From the NCBI GenBank assembly GCA_017569305.1, contig CP069418.1, forward strand, positions 1,798,001 to 1,862,000: a stretch of DNA of 64,000 nucleotides, written 5' to 3'. This document shows, one piece after another, positions 61,488 through 64,000 of the stretch. A program made the translations under genes and the position numbers. The notes below the pieces were generated by a model. That model was given only the letters and a program-made list of their open reading frames with translations, had not been told where the DNA came from and did not search any database. Every line of letters begins with the position of its first letter. The first letter of the stretch is position 1. Source of the DNA: Clostridiales bacterium FE2011. Lineage in GTDB: Bacteria; Bacillota; Clostridia; Christensenellales; Aristaeellaceae.

Positions 61488-62386
61488 TGGCAAAGCAGGC
61501 TGCTGCCCCCATCGAGAGGATGGCGGGTTATAAACCCCATAACGGCCGCAGGATCGCGCTTGAAATTGTGACCCTGATCCTCTTTATCCTCTTCATGATG
61601 CCCTTCGTCATCGTGGTGTTCAACTCCATGCGGACGAACCAGGACATTATCAACGCGCCGGTCGGCGTTCCGACGGATGTTGCCCAGCTTGGACGGAACG
61701 TCGCGGAGATCTGGAACAACCCGAACTTCAACTTCCTGTCCGCCCTGCGGGATTCTGTGATCATCACGGTGATTTCCCTCGCGGTGATCTCCATTTTCTC
61801 CTCCATGGCGGCATGGGTGCTGGTGCGGAACAAGACCAAGTGGTCCAACCTGCTCTTCATGAGCTATGTGGCGGCCATGGTTATTCCGTTCCAGGTGGTT
61901 ATGTTCCCCCTGCTGACCTGGTTCAAGAGCGTGGGCGATTTCCTGGGTATTCCGATGCTCCGCTCCTATCAGGGTATCATCTTCGCCTACCTGGGATTCG
62001 GCGAAGCCATGTCGATCTTCATCTTCCACGGTTTCATCAAGGGTGTGCCGCTGGAACTGGAAGAGGCGGCCGACATCGACGGCTGCTCCCGGGCGGGAAC
62101 CTTCTTCCGGATCGTGCTTCCGCTGCTCCAGCCTGTGTTCGTGACCGTGCTGGTGCTCAACGGCCTGTGGATCTGGAACGACTACCTGCTGCCGCTGCTG
62201 GTGCTGGGTGCCAGCGGCAACATCCGGACCATCCCCCTGGCGGTACAGGGATTCAACGGCGCCTACGTGAAACAGTGGCACCTGATCATGACGTCGACGC
62301 TGCTGGCCATGCTGCCGATCGTGATCCTGTACCTCTTCGCCCAGAAGTATATTGTGCAGGGCATGGTGGACGGCTCCATCAAGTAA
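61487..62386 (+). CDS. sugar ABC importer permease, MalG/UgpE type
   Basis: 299-aa permease with six helices and the EAA loop in PLELEEAADIDGCSRAGTFFRIVLPLL. A 25-residue cytoplasmic tail precedes the first helix. It shares one base with the preceding gene. A strong terminator separates it from the GH13 gene. Confidence 0.93.
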   Translation: MAKQAAAPIERMAGYKPHNGRRIALEIVTLILFILFMMPFVIVVFNSMRTNQDIINAPVGVPTDVAQLGRNVAEIWNNPNFNFLSALRDSVIITVISLAVISIFSSMAAWVLVRNKTKWSNLLFMSYVAAMVIPFQVVMFPLLTWFKSVGDFLGIPMLRSYQGIIFAYLGFGEAMSIFIFHGFIKGVPLELEEAADIDGCSRAGTFFRIVLPLLQPVFVTVLVLNGLWIWNDYLLPLLVLGASGNIRTIPLAVQGFNGAYVKQWHLIMTSTLLAMLPIVILYLFAQKYIVQGMVDGSIK

Positions 62387-62400
62387 TCTCCGGTCTTCTT

Positions 62401-62431
62401 CGGCGGGCTGAGTGTTCAGCCTGCCGTTTTT
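62401..62431 (+). terminator. terminator between permease and GH13 genes
   Basis: Eleven-base stem CGGCGGGCTGA / TCAGCCTGCCG (one G-T pair), 4-nt loop, then five U. It may lower, rather than abolish, expression of the GH13 gene. Confidence 0.85.
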
Positions 62432-62459
62432 CACACTGACAGCAATGAGGTGACCAGCT

Positions 62460-64000
62460 ATGAACAATGAAAAACGCGTCTGGTGGAAGGAAGCGGTGGT
62501 CTATCAGATCTATCCCCGGAGCTTCGCGGATTCCAACGGCGACGGAATCGGCGACCTGAACGGAATCACGGCGCACCTGGACTACCTGAAGAACCTGGGG
62601 ATTGACGTCATCTGGGTTTCCCCGGTATACGCTTCCCCGAACCATGACAACGGGTATGATATTTCCGACTACCGGGCCATCATGAAGGAATTCGGCACGA
62701 TGGAGGATTTCGACCGGATGCTGGAAGGAATCCACGCGCGGGGCATGAAGCTGGTGATGGACCTGGTGGCCAACCATTCCTCGGATGAGCATGCCTGGTT
62801 TGTGGAAAGCCGGAAGGGAAAGGACAATCCCTACAGGGACTACTACATCTGGCAGGACGGGAAAAACGGCGGACCGCCCAACAACTGGGGATCCTGTTTT
62901 TCCGGGTCGGCCTGGGAAAAGGACGAGGCCAGCGGTCAGTATTACCTGCACCTGTTCACAAAGGAACAGCCGGACCTGAACTGGGCCAATCCCAAGGTCC
63001 GGGAAGGCGTGTTTGACATGATGCGCTGGTGGTGCGACAAGGGTGTGGACGGCTGGCGCATGGACGTGATCAGCATGATCGGCAAGGAAAACTTCGAGGA
63101 CGGTCCGGTAGCGCCCGGAGCGCTGTACGGCAGCTTTGAACCTTCCTGCCAGCATACGGAAACCACCCACCGCTACCTCCGGGAGATGCGCCGGGAGGTG
63201 CTGGACAAGTATAACCTGCTGACGGTCGGCGAGGCCGGCGGCACCGTGGAAGGCGCGATCCGGTATGCCAATGAGGACGGCTCCGAGCTGGACATGATCT
63301 TTTCCTTTGAGCATAATGACGGACTGAACGACGGCACGGAACTGGGCAAATGGAGCGATCACGGTGCGCCGCTGAAGGACGTCCGGGCGGCTTTCAACCG
63401 CTGGCAGACCGGCCTGCAGGGCAGGGCCTGGAACACGGTATACCTGGGAAATCATGACCAGCCCCGGCAGGTCAGCCGGTACGGCAACGACAGCGAGCTT
63501 TTCCGGGCGGTCAGCGCCAAGATGCTGGCCACCATGATCCATATGATGCGCGGTACGCCCTATGTATACCAGGGAGAGGAACTGGGCATGACCAACGCCT
63601 ACTTTACCCGCTTGGACCAGTATGAGGATGTGGAAGTTCATAACGCCTGGCATCAGTGGGTGGAATCCGGTCTGGTGGACGGCCAGGACATGATGCGCTG
63701 GTTTGCCCGCATTGCCCGGGATAACGCCCGGACGCCCATGCAGTGGAACGCGGAGAAGCATGCGGGCTTCACGACCGGGACCCCCTGGCTGCCTGTGACC
63801 GGCAACTATCCGATCATCAATGCCGAGCGGGAAGTCAACGATCCGGACAGTGTGTATCATTATTACCGGAAGCTGATTGAACTGCGGCATCAGTATCCGG
63901 TGATCGTATACGGTGAGTTTGTGCCCATGCTGGAGGAGGATCCGGAGGTATATGCCTACGCGCGTGTACTGGACGACGTCCGGCTGACGGTGCTGCTGAA
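62460..64000 (+). CDS. GH13 alpha-glucosidase (oligo-1,6-glucosidase-like), 3'-truncated
   Basis: First 513 codons of an intracellular alpha-amylase-superfamily enzyme that runs off the window; relatives are about 550 aa, so little is missing. It begins MNNEKRVWWKEAVVYQIYPR. Catalytic residues: nucleophile Asp202 (GWRMDVI), acid/base Glu258 (VGEAGG) and stabiliser Asp333 (GNHDQPR). Val203 right after the nucleophile is the residue linked to alpha-1,6 activity in oligo-1,6-glucosidases, where alpha-1,4 enzymes have Ala. The GDGIGDL motif also fits that group (GH13_31). GAGGTG precedes ATG 62460. It follows the second CUT1 importer after a terminator. Confidence 0.92.
   Translation, partial: MNNEKRVWWKEAVVYQIYPRSFADSNGDGIGDLNGITAHLDYLKNLGIDVIWVSPVYASPNHDNGYDISDYRAIMKEFGTMEDFDRMLEGIHARGMKLVMDLVANHSSDEHAWFVESRKGKDNPYRDYYIWQDGKNGGPPNNWGSCFSGSAWEKDEASGQYYLHLFTKEQPDLNWANPKVREGVFDMMRWWCDKGVDGWRMDVISMIGKENFEDGPVAPGALYGSFEPSCQHTETTHRYLREMRREVLDKYNLLTVGEAGGTVEGAIRYANEDGSELDMIFSFEHNDGLNDGTELGKWSDHGAPLKDVRAAFNRWQTGLQGRAWNTVYLGNHDQPRQVSRYGNDSELFRAVSAKMLATMIHMMRGTPYVYQGEELGMTNAYFTRLDQYEDVEVHNAWHQWVESGLVDGQDMMRWFARIARDNARTPMQWNAEKHAGFTTGTPWLPVTGNYPIINAEREVNDPDSVYHYYRKLIELRHQYPVIVYGEFVPMLEEDPEVYAYARVLDDVRLTVLL

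Overview
The window reads as a chromosomal segment of an anaerobic Clostridia-type bacterium (Bacillota), most like the uncultured rumen/gut lineages near Christensenellales. The support is indirect. It has a SpoIID/LytB protein, an FtsK/SpoIIIE ATPase, rubrerythrin, the NAD-linked PyrK/PyrD pair, a LuxR-type two-component system and many sugar importers paired with glycosidases. Base composition is GC-rich from about 3.85 kb onward and clearly AT-richer before that. No rRNA, tRNA, CRISPR array or intact insertion sequence was seen.

Layout: 1-3.85 kb is an AT-rich accessory fragment with two ABC-2 permeases and a C39 peptidase/ABC exporter. It ends at a 42-bp direct copy of the exporter's 5' end. 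3.9-10.7 kb holds rubrerythrin, two unknown envelope proteins, FtsK and an alpha/beta hydrolase. 10.7-19.9 kb is a pyrimidine operon (pyrC-carB-pyrK-pyrD-pyrF-pyrE-pyrB-pyrI) behind a consensus promoter and a leader with mutually exclusive hairpins. 19.9-32.8 kb is a purine operon (purE-purF-purM-purN-purO-AICAR transformylase-purD-purL-fhs) with its own promoter. Its PurF lacks glutaminase residues and its PurH activity is split over two genes. 32.9-40.5 kb holds a two-component system, a SpoIID-SH3 protein, RarA, a MATE transporter and a phosphatase. 40.5-64 kb is glycan uptake and breakdown: an Opp-type importer with a GH3 enzyme; a second GH3, an AraC regulator and a beta-mannosidase; then two CUT1-type importers, the second followed by a GH13 enzyme cut by the window end.

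The genes form four functional blocks. The pyr block makes UMP from carbamoyl phosphate, although carA is absent here. The pur block covers most of IMP synthesis (purC, purB and purK absent here), and fhs supplies the 10-formyl-THF used by PurN and the transformylase. The 40-64 kb block would import beta-linked (glucan/mannan) and alpha-linked (isomalto-type) oligosaccharides and hydrolyse them inside the cell. Neither CUT1 importer has an ATPase gene nearby, so a shared ATPase elsewhere is likely.

Most notable: the degenerate glutaminase domain of PurF, the pyr leader attenuator without a recognisable PyrR site, an unannotated 49-aa protein gene with its own terminator, AT-rich AATTC-type repeats confined to nucleotide-operon gaps, and three abundant-type solute-binding proteins that lack a lipobox cysteine.
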